From: Hondaea fermentalgiana
Lineage: Eukaryota > Sar > Bigyra > Thraustochytrida > Thraustochytriidae
DNA: 64,000 nucleotides
Direction: 5' to 3'
NCBI GenBank assembly: GCA_014084085.1
Contig: NPFB01000016.1
Location: forward strand, 241,699-305,698
The notes beneath the pieces are model-generated. The model saw only the letters and a list, made by a program, of their open reading frames with translations. It searched no databases and was not told the origin of the DNA. Of the stretch, positions 1 to 8,529 are shown in pieces (position 1 is the stretch's first letter; the number at the start of each line of letters is the position of its first letter). The translations under genes were made by a program, and so were the position numbers.

Positions 1-616
1 AGGAGCTGCGCGGCTCCGGGCGCGCGGCGCGAGGCCGCGGCCGCGGCGTCCAAGCTGAATACGGGCAAGAGAGAAGGCCCCCGTGCCGGAAGAGAACGAA
101 GAGAGGCAAGAAAACACAGCTCGGAACGAAAGGCCCTTGCTTGGCCGCCTGCGATTCGAGGCCGCGCCAACGAGGGGCGAGGGGCGACGACGATGGCGGC
201 GGCGGCGCCGCGGGGAGGAAGGCTACAGCGGGGGTGATCGAGGGGAGAAGACGCGAAGGGGTCGGCGTCAATGAATCACAGGCTTTTTTTTTTAACTGTG
301 AGTTAGGTGGAAGGGGGGGAAAGGACGGGAAGAGGCATTTGAGCAGATTCTTATGGTCATTTTCTTTCTCAAGGCGGGGGAGGGAGGGCTGGGAAGAAGG
401 GGGGGTAAGGTGTGGCTGGGAAGGAGAGGGAGAACATGCAGGTAAAGGAGAGGGCGTTCGAGTTGACGAGCGCGATATCAGGCCAGGCCAGACTAGCTCT
501 GCCTAGATTTACTAATCACGCAGGCCGCCCTTCTTGTCCTTCGTCCTTTGGCGGTTTTCGTCGGCTGTCTTTCGGTCTTCAACTTGTCCTCCTCTTTGTA
601 ATACTTCTCGCACAGA
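1..616. other. Left flank, no supported gene
   Basis: No gene can be supported here. A plus frame is open from base 1 to about 237 and encodes an Ala/Arg-rich sequence ending at TGA. It could be the 3' end of a gene lying to the left, but it has no recognisable domain. The rest is G-rich and holds a short T-run near 283-293. Much of it should be the 3' untranslated region of the G-alpha gene, which ends at 617 on the minus strand. Confidence 0.4.
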
Positions 617-2155
617 TCACCAAACCTGCATTAACGCAGACTCGAAGAGGCCGTGGAGGACGCGGCGAATTACCGTGGACATGAGCGAGGTCTCGATGGC
701 GCAAGTCTTGACCACCGAGACGCGAGGCGCAGACGAAGCATCCGACTGCGACACCGAGGAACTAATGATGGCGCGGCACCTCTTTTCCAAAAAATGCGTC
801 ACATTCTTGACCGTGTTGTCACCCTTGAAGTTCCGAGAAAATTCGGAGAACTTGACGTCGCGCAGCTTCTTTTCTAATAAATCGGACTTGTTGAAGAGCA
901 AGATGATCTGCGTATTCGCAAACACTTCTGAAGACGCGATTTTGCGCAGCATCTGCATCGACTTGCGCAACTTGTTATCGCCCGCTTCATCAAACTCGTC
1001 GAATTCAGAGGGACACATGACAAAGAGAACGGCCGTTGCATCCTGTCCAAATTGAACCCAGTCGAACTCGTGATGCGCCTGGCCACCCACGTCGACGCAT
1101 TGAACGGGCAGACTCGTGTCTTTTCCAGACTTTGGAGGCCACTCCAGAGTCACACCGAAACGTAAACTCACAGGTTCTTCCGTGACTCGCCGTAGCCGCA
1201 AAATGTCATTATCGCTGGGAATGTAAGCGTCGGCAGCCGCCATTTGATGAAGCCGCTTAGAAAAGTGCTCCCACGAACCGGGAAGCTCAACTCGCTCAGC
1301 GGCCCGTGCAGCATTTCTTGCGGCTTCAGCGGCCCGTATCGACTGTTCTTGCTGACTTTCTTCGCGAAAGGAGTCGTATACCAAGTCGCCATGGCTTTCG
1401 TCCTCTGCAGACGTCACGTCGAGCAGGTCAAGTGAATCATCTGTTTGCGAGCCCGCTCCCTCGTTCAGCAATGCGGACTTGTTGGCGGATGCCGCTTCCG
1501 CCACCCTTGAAAGCGAAGAAAGGCCGAGTGTCCCTGGTGCCTCCGCTGCGGGCGACATTGGAGTTTTCCTGCTGTTTGCACTTGTATTTGCATTCGTATT
1601 TGCATTTGCGTTCGCATTTGCACTCGCAGTCGCATTCGCGTTACCATTCGTTTTGGCCCCTGAATCTTTCATGCTTTGCATTGCCCGAGTCATCTTTGCG
1701 TCCTGAAGGATGAGCTTGGTAATATGCAAAAGTTCCTTTACTCGTGCATCGCTCTTTGGCGAGTGCAAATCGATTTGGTCTTCTTCTGACGCCGACGTTC
1801 CGGCCCCATCTTGTGGCTGCGCGATTTGCTCGAGAGTCAATTGCGAGGCGGATTCGTCCACCGTTTCCTTGACTTCAATGAGCTGGCGCAGTTGGGCTTG
1901 TAGCTTTGTGTCGACCAAGAAGTCTTCACCATCTCGCTGCCGTGCGACTTCGGCGATCCGAAGAACTGAGTCAAAGATATCAAAGAGGACATGTGATCGC
2001 AAGGCTCTCCGCTGCGTGTCATCAAAGCCGTTTGTGTAGATTAGAGTGAGCTGCTTGAAGACGGTTGACTTGCCGACGCCGGGACTTCCCAGGAGCAGCA
2101 GTCGCATCTCGTGTTTTGTGTCATCCGCGGTATTTACGCTGCATGTTCCGCCCAT
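617..2155 (-). CDS. Divergent heterotrimeric G-protein alpha subunit (512 aa)
   Basis: This is a GTP-binding signal transducer expected at the inner face of the plasma membrane. The start at 2155 is chosen because it gives an N-terminal MGGTCS, a typical G-alpha myristoylation (Gly2) and palmitoylation (Cys5) signal; the frame stays open upstream without similarity. Visible motifs are a P-loop GSPGVGKST at residues 23-31, a switch I Arg/Thr in LRRVTEEP, DVGGQ of switch II, NKSD (G4) and TCAIET (G5). The P-loop lacks the usual Glu of GAGESGKS. Between the P-loop and switch I lies a greatly enlarged helical-domain region of roughly 280 residues, including an Asn/Ala repeat (about 1565-1650). 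The protein is about 150 residues longer than typical G-alphas. It is transcribed divergently from the CDP-diacylglycerol synthase gene. Confidence 0.85.
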   Translation of the reverse strand: MGGTCSVNTADDTKHEMRLLLLGSPGVGKSTVFKQLTLIYTNGFDDTQRRALRSHVLFDIFDSVLRIAEVARQRDGEDFLVDTKLQAQLRQLIEVKETVDESASQLTLEQIAQPQDGAGTSASEEDQIDLHSPKSDARVKELLHITKLILQDAKMTRAMQSMKDSGAKTNGNANATASANANANANTNANTSANSRKTPMSPAAEAPGTLGLSSLSRVAEAASANKSALLNEGAGSQTDDSLDLLDVTSAEDESHGDLVYDSFREESQQEQSIRAAEAARNAARAAERVELPGSWEHFSKRLHQMAAADAYIPSDNDILRLRRVTEEPVSLRFGVTLEWPPKSGKDTSLPVQCVDVGGQAHHEFDWVQFGQDATAVLFVMCPSEFDEFDEAGDNKLRKSMQMLRKIASSEVFANTQIILLFNKSDLLEKKLRDVKFSEFSRNFKGDNTVKNVTHFLEKRCRAIISSSVSQSDASSAPRVSVVKTCAIETSLMSTVIRRVLHGLFESALMQVW

Positions 2156-2237
2156 GTTGCTTCGTCGCCTCCCGCGTCGTGCAGGGACGTGCGACCACCC
2201 AGCCGCCTGCCCTGCACCGCGTCGCGTCGCGCCAAAC

Positions 2238-2262
2238 CAAATCAAATCAAATCAAATCAAAA
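2238..2262. repeat. (CAAAT)n microsatellite
   Basis: At least four uninterrupted copies of a CAAAT pentamer lie about 85 bp upstream of the G-alpha start codon. Confidence 0.9.
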
Positions 2263-2370
2263 CAGAACAAACGAGAAGCAACGCAAAGAAAGTGCTCGGT
2301 CTTGGCTTTCACGCTTCAAGCCGAGCAGCACGTTGCCAGTGCGTGCGCACGTACGTTCGTATGTGCCTGG

Positions 2371-2399
2371 CCTGCCTGCCTGCCTGCCTGCCTGCCTGC
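2371..2399. repeat. (CCTG)n microsatellite
   Basis: About seven copies of the tetramer CCTG (CAGG on the G-alpha strand) lie some 220 bp upstream of the G-alpha start. Confidence 0.9.
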
Positions 2400-2540
2400 A
2401 AAGGACGAACAGAAACCGCGCGGCAGCTTGTGCAGTCGTGGCTGTGAGTGAGCTACGCTACGACAGGCCGCGCGCGTAGTCTTGCGTTGCCTTGCTTTGA
2501 TTTGCGTCGCGCTACGCTCCGTTGCGTTGTGATGCGTGCG

Positions 2541-2634
2541 TTGCGTTGAGTCGCGTTGCCTTGCGTTGACTCGCGTTGCCTTGCGTTGACTCGCGTTGCC
2601 TTGCGTTGCGTTGACTTGCGTTGCGTTGACTTGC
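2541..2634. repeat. 20-bp tandem repeat and degenerate GCGTTG array
   Basis: Three near-identical 20-bp units (2541-2560, 2561-2580, 2581-2600) are built from GCGTTG and TTGAC elements. They continue into degenerate copies to about 2634. The first unit differs from the next two by one base. Confidence 0.85.
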
Positions 2635-3428
2635 CTCGCGCCTCGCCCCGGCACGTAACACCTCACCACGAGTCGTCTCACGTGGCTTCGCGTCTTGTTG
2701 CGCCGTGTCTTTGCACCGTCCAGTCGCGTCGCCCGGTCGAGGCCGCTCGCATACACACCCCCTTGCCGCCGCCGTGGCGTGTCTCGCGTCTGTTTCCCGG
2801 AAATGGTCAATCCTGACGCAAGAAAGGCGGGCCTTCGTTTAGCATCACGCCACGAGTGCACTGGAAATGAGCCGCTAGTTGCGAACGAAAAATCAAACGA
2901 GTGCGATCTCCCTACTTGACTTCCCAGTTCTCGCAAGCTTGAGAAGCGACGGCAAACGCGGGCAGGGTCGTCGTCACTCGTCACCCGTTCTTGGTTTTCT
3001 CCCGGTTCCCACCCTCCGTGCCTCCGTGTCACCGTCCAAGACGGCCGCAGTGGCCGCGGAGGCAAGGAAAGCAAGCAAGCAACAGCCAGCAGGCCAAGGA
3101 TTCCGACAGGCCGTGAGGTAGCCAAGCTAGGTGGTCGCTCGCTGGCAAAATGGCTCACCTTTCACACCGCTTCTGGCTGAATGAGTGAATCCCCGACCGT
3201 TCGTTTCCCAGGCCCTGGCCTTTATGAAGAGGAGGGAAGAAGAAGACGGCCGGCCTTCTGGCCAAGACGCCGACGGTCCGAGCCGCCGTCGTCTTTAACG
3301 GATATATCTGCTAAAAGTTCTAGAGGAATTGGACGTTCCAAGAGATACAAAGGCTATGGATCCGAGCATTCCGAGTTGCACGCTTGGATGAAAGAAAGCA
3401 AAGCAAAGTCTGTCACCGCGACCGAGAA

Positions 3429-3557
3429 GCGAGCGAGCGAGCGCGCGCGTGCGTGCGTGCGGGCTGAGAGCGGAAGCCTCGGCGAGGACGCGCGGCGCGT
3501 CGCGGTGCGCGTAGCGCGCGCGCGCGAGCGAGCGAGCGAGCGAGCGAGCGAGCGAGC
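3429..3557. repeat. (GCGA)n, (GCGT)n and (GC)n microsatellite cluster
   Basis: A GCGA/GCGT tract spans 3429-3461 and a longer GCGA array spans about 3524-3557, with alternating GC between them. The cluster lies 430-560 bp upstream of the CDS1 start. Open frames across it are products of the repeat. Confidence 0.85.
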
Positions 3558-3985
3558 GGCCTGCCGGTCGGGCTTCCTCTCGCGCAAAGGCCCCAACACG
3601 CACGCCTCGTCGCGACGAGCAGGTGACGCTGAGAAAGGCGACACAAAGGAGACAAAGACGCCTCGAGGCTGCCTCGCGCACCTGCTGGCGCCCGCCCGCC
3701 CGCCCGACCGCCCGCCCGCCTGCCCACGCAACTGACCGGCCGAGCGACGCCGCGCTATCTCGCGCGTCCGCACCGCCTCGCGAGTGGCAAAGAACCACCC
3801 TCGCGTCTTCCAGCGTCGCGCCGGCGACCTTCTTTTCTTTCTCTCTTTCGGAGGGAGGAAAAGCGCTGGGCGGGGCTCCATACACAAAGTCTACCTGCGC
3901 AGCACGCTCGACGCGAACAAGCAAACTTGAACAGGCTACTCGTCGCGTGCGAGTAAAGGAGGAAAAAGAGAAGAAGAGGGAAAGG

Positions 3986-5463
3986 ATGTCGACGCTCCGT
4001 CAGCGCCGTATCCAGGAAGACGAAAGCCGGCAGCGTGCCGAGACTTCGTCGCTCTCCTCGGCTGGCGAGGACTACCTCGACGAGGAAGAAGAGGAGGAAA
4101 CGGCTGGAGAGAGCGCAGCGGCACCCGTCACGCTCCTCCGCGATGCTCCTTCAGAGACGCGCTTCCAGAGCTTTGTGACGCGCGCGTCCTGGTCCCTCGT
4201 GATGATTTTCGCCTTTCTCTTTATTGTCGTCTACTTGCAGCAGACCGGATGCGCCGTGCTCGTCTGTATTATTCAGGGACTCATGTACAAGGAGCTTGTT
4301 GTCATCCAAATGAATGAATCCAGCGAGCGGGACCTTCCGGGCTTCAAGTTCCTCTACGCCTACTGGTTCATGGTGACTTCCATTTTTACGTACGTTCATA
4401 TTTTGTCAGAAACCCTCCCTCTGCTCGATCATGCACGCCCTCGTTACGGCCACCGCACCTCTGCTCCCTGTACACTAACTTTTTCACGCGCGAACCTTTT
4501 CATACCCACAGCTACGGCAAGACCTTGGAAGGCCATTTTTTGATGCATTCGCTGCGCCACCATCTAGGCTTCAAGATCTCGGACCACCTGCAAAAGTTTG
4601 ACTTGTATTGCTACCTGCTGTATGCCTTCGGTCTCATCCTCTTTGTGTGGAGTCTGAAGAAGAAACACTACAAGTACCAGTTTAAGCAGTTCGCGTACTG
4701 CCATGTGACACTTTTGCTTGTGGTCGTGCAAAGCTCTGCGCTCGTGGCCAACATGTTCCACGGCCTCATCTGGTTCCTCTTGCCGTGCTCGCTGGTCATT
4801 TGCAACGACATTTGGGCTTATATTTTTGGATTCTTCTTTGGCCGGACTCCGCTCATCAAGCTTTCTCCCAAAAAGACCTGGGAAGGATTTGTGGGCGGCT
4901 GGCTCGCCACCATGTTTTTTGGCTTCTTTCTCTCCAAGATCTTTACCAAGTTTGGCCTCATGATTTGCGAGCGCCGGGGCTTTCGCCTCGAATACTGGCC
5001 CGAGTGCGAGATTGACCCAATCTACGAGTATCGTCCTTTGCATGACATTCTTGGGCCCAGGATGAATACGATGCTTCCAGAGTCTATTTCATCTATGCAA
5101 GTACAGCAAATGGACGAACATGTGCTGTGGATGGCAATCTTTGCCTCTATTGTCGCGCCCTTTGGTGGTTTCTTTGCCTCGGGCTTCAAGCGTGCCTTCA
5201 AGATCAAGGACTTTGGCGACTCTATTCCTGGACACGGCGGGGCCGTCGACCGCATGGATTGCCAGGTTCTCATGGGTATGTTTGTCTATGTGTACTATCA
5301 GGCGCGCGTGGCAAAAAATCTTGCAGGGGCACCTTCTCTCGAAGTCGTCTTGCGCCTGTTTCACGAACTCGGGACCGACGACAAGGTTTTTCTCTTTCAG
5401 CAACTTCGCGATGGACTCGTCAAACAGGGACTCATTGGAAATGAAATTACACCTCTTCAGTAG
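3986..5463 (+). CDS. CDS1: Phosphatidate cytidylyltransferase (CDP-diacylglycerol synthase), spliced, 451 aa
   Basis: This enzyme condenses phosphatidic acid with CTP to give CDP-diacylglycerol, the precursor of phosphatidylinositol and cardiolipin, in the ER membrane. The coding sequence is 3986-4389 joined to 4512-5463. The join restores a continuous frame reading TSIFT-YGKTLEGHFL. The N-terminus is hydrophilic and acidic (EEEEEE), followed by several membrane segments. The block ICNDIWAYIFGFFFGRTP is diagnostic, and the family signature SGFKRAFKIKD...PGHGG..DRMD lies near the C-terminus with the catalytic Asp and Lys residues in place. The length matches animal and plant eukaryotic-type CDS proteins. 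The gene converges on the metaxin-like gene 270 bp away. Confidence 0.95.
4390..4511 (+). other. Spliceosomal intron in CDS1 (122 nt, phase 2)
   Basis: The donor is GTACGT at 4390 and the acceptor is CACAG ending at 4511. A consensus branch site, CTAAC, lies at 4475-4479, about 33 nt before the acceptor and followed by a T-run. Removing the segment joins two conserved halves of the protein in frame; unspliced, the first frame ends at a stop near 4543. Confidence 0.9.
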
Positions 5464-5733
5464 CAGCGCGTGCTTGCTTTCTCGCTTGCCTCTAGTAGCT
5501 TTCTTACTTTCAATCACCCATTTTGGCCTATTCTTGTTTGGTCACACCTCTTCACGCACTTGGCAAGGCAAAGCAAGGCAAGGCAAGTGAAGAAATTCGT
5601 TTGCTGGCTTCAAGTCGATATCTCTGGGTTCTCCGTGGGATTTTCCTTCAAAGGTGCTGAACGTCAGAAACAAGGAGACAGAACTCGTTGCTACCACCAA
5701 AACGTGTTGTTTTCATTCATCAAAAACCGAAGT

Positions 5734-6768
5734 CTACTCTTCGTCGTCGTCGTCGTCGTCGTCAAAATCTTCGTCGTCATCGTACTCGTCGTACTCGTCG
5801 TCCTCCTCGTCCTCAAAGCTAAAGGCGACCAGGTTGGAATACAATAGGTATCCCGCGACAGCGCCTCCCGCGAGCATGATGGCGTTGCGACTACCCTCTT
5901 GAAATTCCCGTTCGCGCTTCGACAAGGATTTCTCCTCATCGCTTGCCTGTGCATCCTTGGAACCCTCGGCCTCATCTCCCCAGCCCGAGAGTCTAAGCGC
6001 GGACTGACGGTACACAGTGTTGAAACCTTGGCTCTCCGAAAACCGATTTGGCTCGCCCGCGAGCCCACATAGATTTGCGATCGCCGGCGTTGGCTCGTCG
6101 AAAAGATCCTTTTGCACGCGCTTACAGAAGGCGACGAGTTTGGGATGCGACGCGAAGCAAATGGCGCCGATAGGTTCGCGTAGAGCATCCATGAGGTGCC
6201 CAAAGACGAGGCAGTCGAGGCTTGTAGGGCCGATCTCGCCAAACATCCAAGGGCCGTCACCGAGATGCAGCGTCAGTGCCTCGTAAGCCTGCGCGGCAAC
6301 GCGTTTGGCAGCTTCCTCGGAGTCAATGCTGTGATGCTGCCGCAAACGAAAGAGGACGGCCTGGCGCTGAAACCAGGCCCACGCGTAGCTCATGGGGAAT
6401 GGCATGACATCGACGAGGATTTTGCGCGTCACCCGCGAGTAATGCTCGTCATCCGCCCAGCGGCTCCATTCAAGCGCGATGTGGAGATCATTGCGAATCA
6501 GGCTTTCGAATCCAGCCAATTGCGCCCGCTGTGCGTCTGAGAGCTTCGCGTCAAGGTTCTCAACGTCGCGAAGATATCGAATGATTTCGCGCGAGGGCAC
6601 GATGCTGCGATCTTTGCCGTGCAGCTGCGGCAGCGTGCCTGCGCTCGAGCTCCAAGGCTGCGACCAATTCTCGACCACGTGCGCGATCTTGGCCCACCGA
6701 AGGTAAGCCTGCTCCGCCCAGGCCGGCCTGAACTGGACCAGGGCTACTTGCGCCGAGCCGCCCGCCAT
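5734..6768 (-). CDS. Metaxin-like mitochondrial outer-membrane protein (344 aa)
   Basis: This is a likely metaxin/Sam37-type partner of the SAM complex, which assembles beta-barrel proteins in the mitochondrial outer membrane. The start MAGGSAQ at 6768 is the first ATG of the frame. The N-terminal half has the metaxin-like pattern SAGTLPQLHGKD...VPSREIIRYL of a thioredoxin-like GST N-domain. The GST C-domain carries MFGEIGPTSLDCLVFGHL (about residues 175-192), close to the metaxin hallmark. One C-terminal membrane segment (NAIMLAGGAVAGYLLYSNL, about residues 295-313) suggests tail anchoring. After it comes a tail made almost entirely of Asp and Glu, encoded in part by a GTC-rich trinucleotide run. 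The last 30 residues would face the lumenal side if it is tail-anchored, which is unusual. Confidence 0.8.
   Translation of the reverse strand: MAGGSAQVALVQFRPAWAEQAYLRWAKIAHVVENWSQPWSSSAGTLPQLHGKDRSIVPSREIIRYLRDVENLDAKLSDAQRAQLAGFESLIRNDLHIALEWSRWADDEHYSRVTRKILVDVMPFPMSYAWAWFQRQAVLFRLRQHHSIDSEEAAKRVAAQAYEALTLHLGDGPWMFGEIGPTSLDCLVFGHLMDALREPIGAICFASHPKLVAFCKRVQKDLFDEPTPAIANLCGLAGEPNRFSESQGFNTVYRQSALRLSGWGDEAEGSKDAQASDEEKSLSKREREFQEGSRNAIMLAGGAVAGYLLYSNLVAFSFEDEEDDEYDEYDDDEDFDDDDDDDEE
5739..5819. repeat. Trinucleotide tract encoding the acidic tail of metaxin-like protein
   Basis: TCG/GTC triplets repeat from about 5739 to 5766 and recur in broken form to about 5819. On the minus strand they encode runs of Asp and Glu at the C-terminus of the metaxin-like protein. 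Confidence 0.8.
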
Positions 6769-7498
6769 CTTGCTGCGCCGCTTCAAGTTGCCTCGGCTGC
6801 TCGCCCGTCTGTCTCTCTGTCTGCGTGTCTGAGCGTGCCTGGTCTTGGTCCTCTGGCTGCCTGCCGCCCGACCACTCCCATTTCAGGTTGCTCACAAATC
6901 GTCACAAACATAAAAAAGCTGTGGCGGAGAGACGGGCGAAGACCGTCAGAGCTTGGCAAAATGAAAGAGTGCTCTCGCTGGTCCTTTGAGGATCGTTTCT
7001 GATGACAGTGATGAGGCGAGAAGGACCCATTAGATTGGTGAACGGAGTCGAAAGGGGCTCCATATAAAGATCGTCGAATAGTAGGGAAAGATGAAGTCGA
7101 TGCCTTCGAAGGCAAACATCCAGAGTTTCACATTATCGTTGCCGCAAGACCTATTCTAGACCCAGGCTCTAGTCTAAAAACCTTGCACCTGGGCTCTTCT
7201 AGCCAATGAGATTCTTAAATTCTTGGCCTATGCCTGCTGCGAAGTGGACTGTTAAAAATTTCCATCTCGAAAGCGTACCAAGGTTGTTCAACGTCGATAA
7301 AAATCACGAGAGAAACCTCCGCCACCGAGATGAAAGTCTCGAAATTTTAAGGCCATAGACGTCACTGCTGCTATTTACCAACCTGTTCAAAGCAAGAGCA
7401 ATAGGCCTAGGCCTAGGGGCCTAGACGCGAACAAAAGTGGATGATCATCATCTCGACCCGAACGAGGGAGGCCTTGAAGCACGCTTTGCCTTTGATGC
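6769..7498. other. Divergent intergenic region, metaxin-like / Tim17-like
   Basis: No coding frame can be supported in this 730-bp gap. It is more AT-rich than the flanking genes. A TATA-like CCATATAAAG sits at about 7061-7070, but no transcript following it can be recognised. A palindrome cluster with TAGGCCTA lies at 7402-7425, 75-100 bp upstream of the next ATG. Confidence 0.4.
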
Positions 7499-8347
7499 AT
7501 GGGCCACTCGAGCGAGACCAAGCGAGACAAGAAAGGCAATTCCGATTGGGATCGGCGCGTCGATGCCATCGACGCAGCGTGCGCGAGCGTGAGCAGCAGA
7601 GACGACGCGCGGTCTTGCTCGTCCTGGCCTTTCCACGGGGTGAACGCGAGGCGGCAAGGCGTGTGGTGCTTCATGATGGCCAGCATGGCGCCCCTCGCGG
7701 CCGCCGAGGTCGGCGGCGACAGCGTACGCAGATTCTCCGGTCAGGTGGACGACAGCAGATACAGGCCTTCGTGCTCCGCTCGCGCAGCGGATGGCTTCAT
7801 TCGTGGAGGCCTCGTGGGCTTGGCCTGGGGCGCAGCTTTTCACCCGCTGGACGAACTTGCCGTCACCGGGTGGACCACGCCGTCAGCTGCCTACAAGGCA
7901 GCGCAAACAGCAGAAGAAGCAGCTGCCAATGTCGCCGAGGCAGGCGTCTCACCGAACAAGCCACGGGTGCTCAAGGACGTCTCTGCCAAACCAACGCCGC
8001 AGCAAGGGGCACAGGCCACTTCCACGGCATCAAAGCTTCGAGGCGCTGCAGCCCAAGGACCACTTGCTCCTGCGTTCGAATTCTGGCAAACCAAGGCCTT
8101 TCCTCGCTTGCGGAGCATGGGCCAGGCTTCTCTGATGTTTGGCTGTTTTCTGGGGACCTTTGGTGGCATGACATGTGTGGCAGAGTCCTTCACCGAAGTT
8201 AGGCATCATTACCTTAATGTTTTTGTTGGTGGCGCAACTGCTGGCGGCCTTCTTGCCGTGCGTCAGGGGACGCCAAGGGTTGTCATGCTCACCGCGCTTG
8301 GCACGGGCACTCTGACTGCTGCTCTTCACTCTTTTGTGAGATTGTGA
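7499..8347 (+). CDS. Tim17/Tim22/Tim23-family-like membrane protein (up to 282 aa)
   Basis: This is probably a small integral protein of the mitochondrial inner membrane or another organelle membrane. The segment SARAADGFIRGGLVGLAWG (about residues 93-111) has the charged, glycine-spaced first helix typical of Tim17-type proteins. It is followed after a linker by three hydrophobic segments rich in Gly (MFGCFLGTFGGMTC; LNVFVGGATAGGLLAV; VMLTALGTGTLTAAL). The Ala/Thr/Pro-rich linker (about residues 130-190) is an insertion not usual in the family. The first 58 residues look unconserved, so the true start may be one of the ATGs at 7673 or 7676. Family assignment rests on pattern only. It converges on the eIF4E-binding protein gene. 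Confidence 0.55.
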   Translation: MGHSSETKRDKKGNSDWDRRVDAIDAACASVSSRDDARSCSSWPFHGVNARRQGVWCFMMASMAPLAAAEVGGDSVRRFSGQVDDSRYRPSCSARAADGFIRGGLVGLAWGAAFHPLDELAVTGWTTPSAAYKAAQTAEEAAANVAEAGVSPNKPRVLKDVSAKPTPQQGAQATSTASKLRGAAAQGPLAPAFEFWQTKAFPRLRSMGQASLMFGCFLGTFGGMTCVAESFTEVRHHYLNVFVGGATAGGLLAVRQGTPRVVMLTALGTGTLTAALHSFVRL

Positions 8348-8360
8348 GAGAGAGAGTGTC

Positions 8361-8366
8361 TTTATT
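8361..8366 (-). terminator. Possible polyadenylation signal of the eIF4E-binding protein gene
   Basis: AATAAA on the minus strand lies about 165 nt downstream of the stop codon at 8530. It is a plausible cleavage and polyadenylation signal; there is no other support. Confidence 0.3.
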
Positions 8367-8529
8367 TTTTTCGAGTGGGGGGTCTCCGATCTAATTAAGA
8401 TCTTGGTCCTGAGCCTTCTGCTACTCTGATAAGTTACGTTATACAAAGATAACATAGAACTCTTGCCACGTATACGTTTGCACAAGCAAACAACAAAAGA
8501 GAAAGAAAAGGATTTGGCTTGATTTCCGA

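Larger units (their letters stand above)
2156..3985. other. Divergent intergenic region, G-alpha / CDS1
   Basis: This 1.8-kb region contains the promoters of two divergent genes. No coding frame here has a domain; the long open frames are Arg/Ala-rich products of GC-rich simple repeats. It holds several microsatellites, listed separately. I see no tRNA or other RNA gene. Confidence 0.5.

Noticed and set aside
2316..3158. A 280-codon minus-strand open frame
   Set aside because: It spans the GCGTTG tandem repeats and CCTG array; the product is Arg/Thr/Gln repeats with no domain.
3181..3735. A 184-codon plus-strand frame upstream of CDS1
   Set aside because: Half of it is translation of GCGA microsatellites; no domain is seen.
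7061..7380. A possible small RNA gene behind a TATA-like box
   Set aside because: No tRNA fold, no A/B boxes and no known snRNA core could be found in the sequence that follows.
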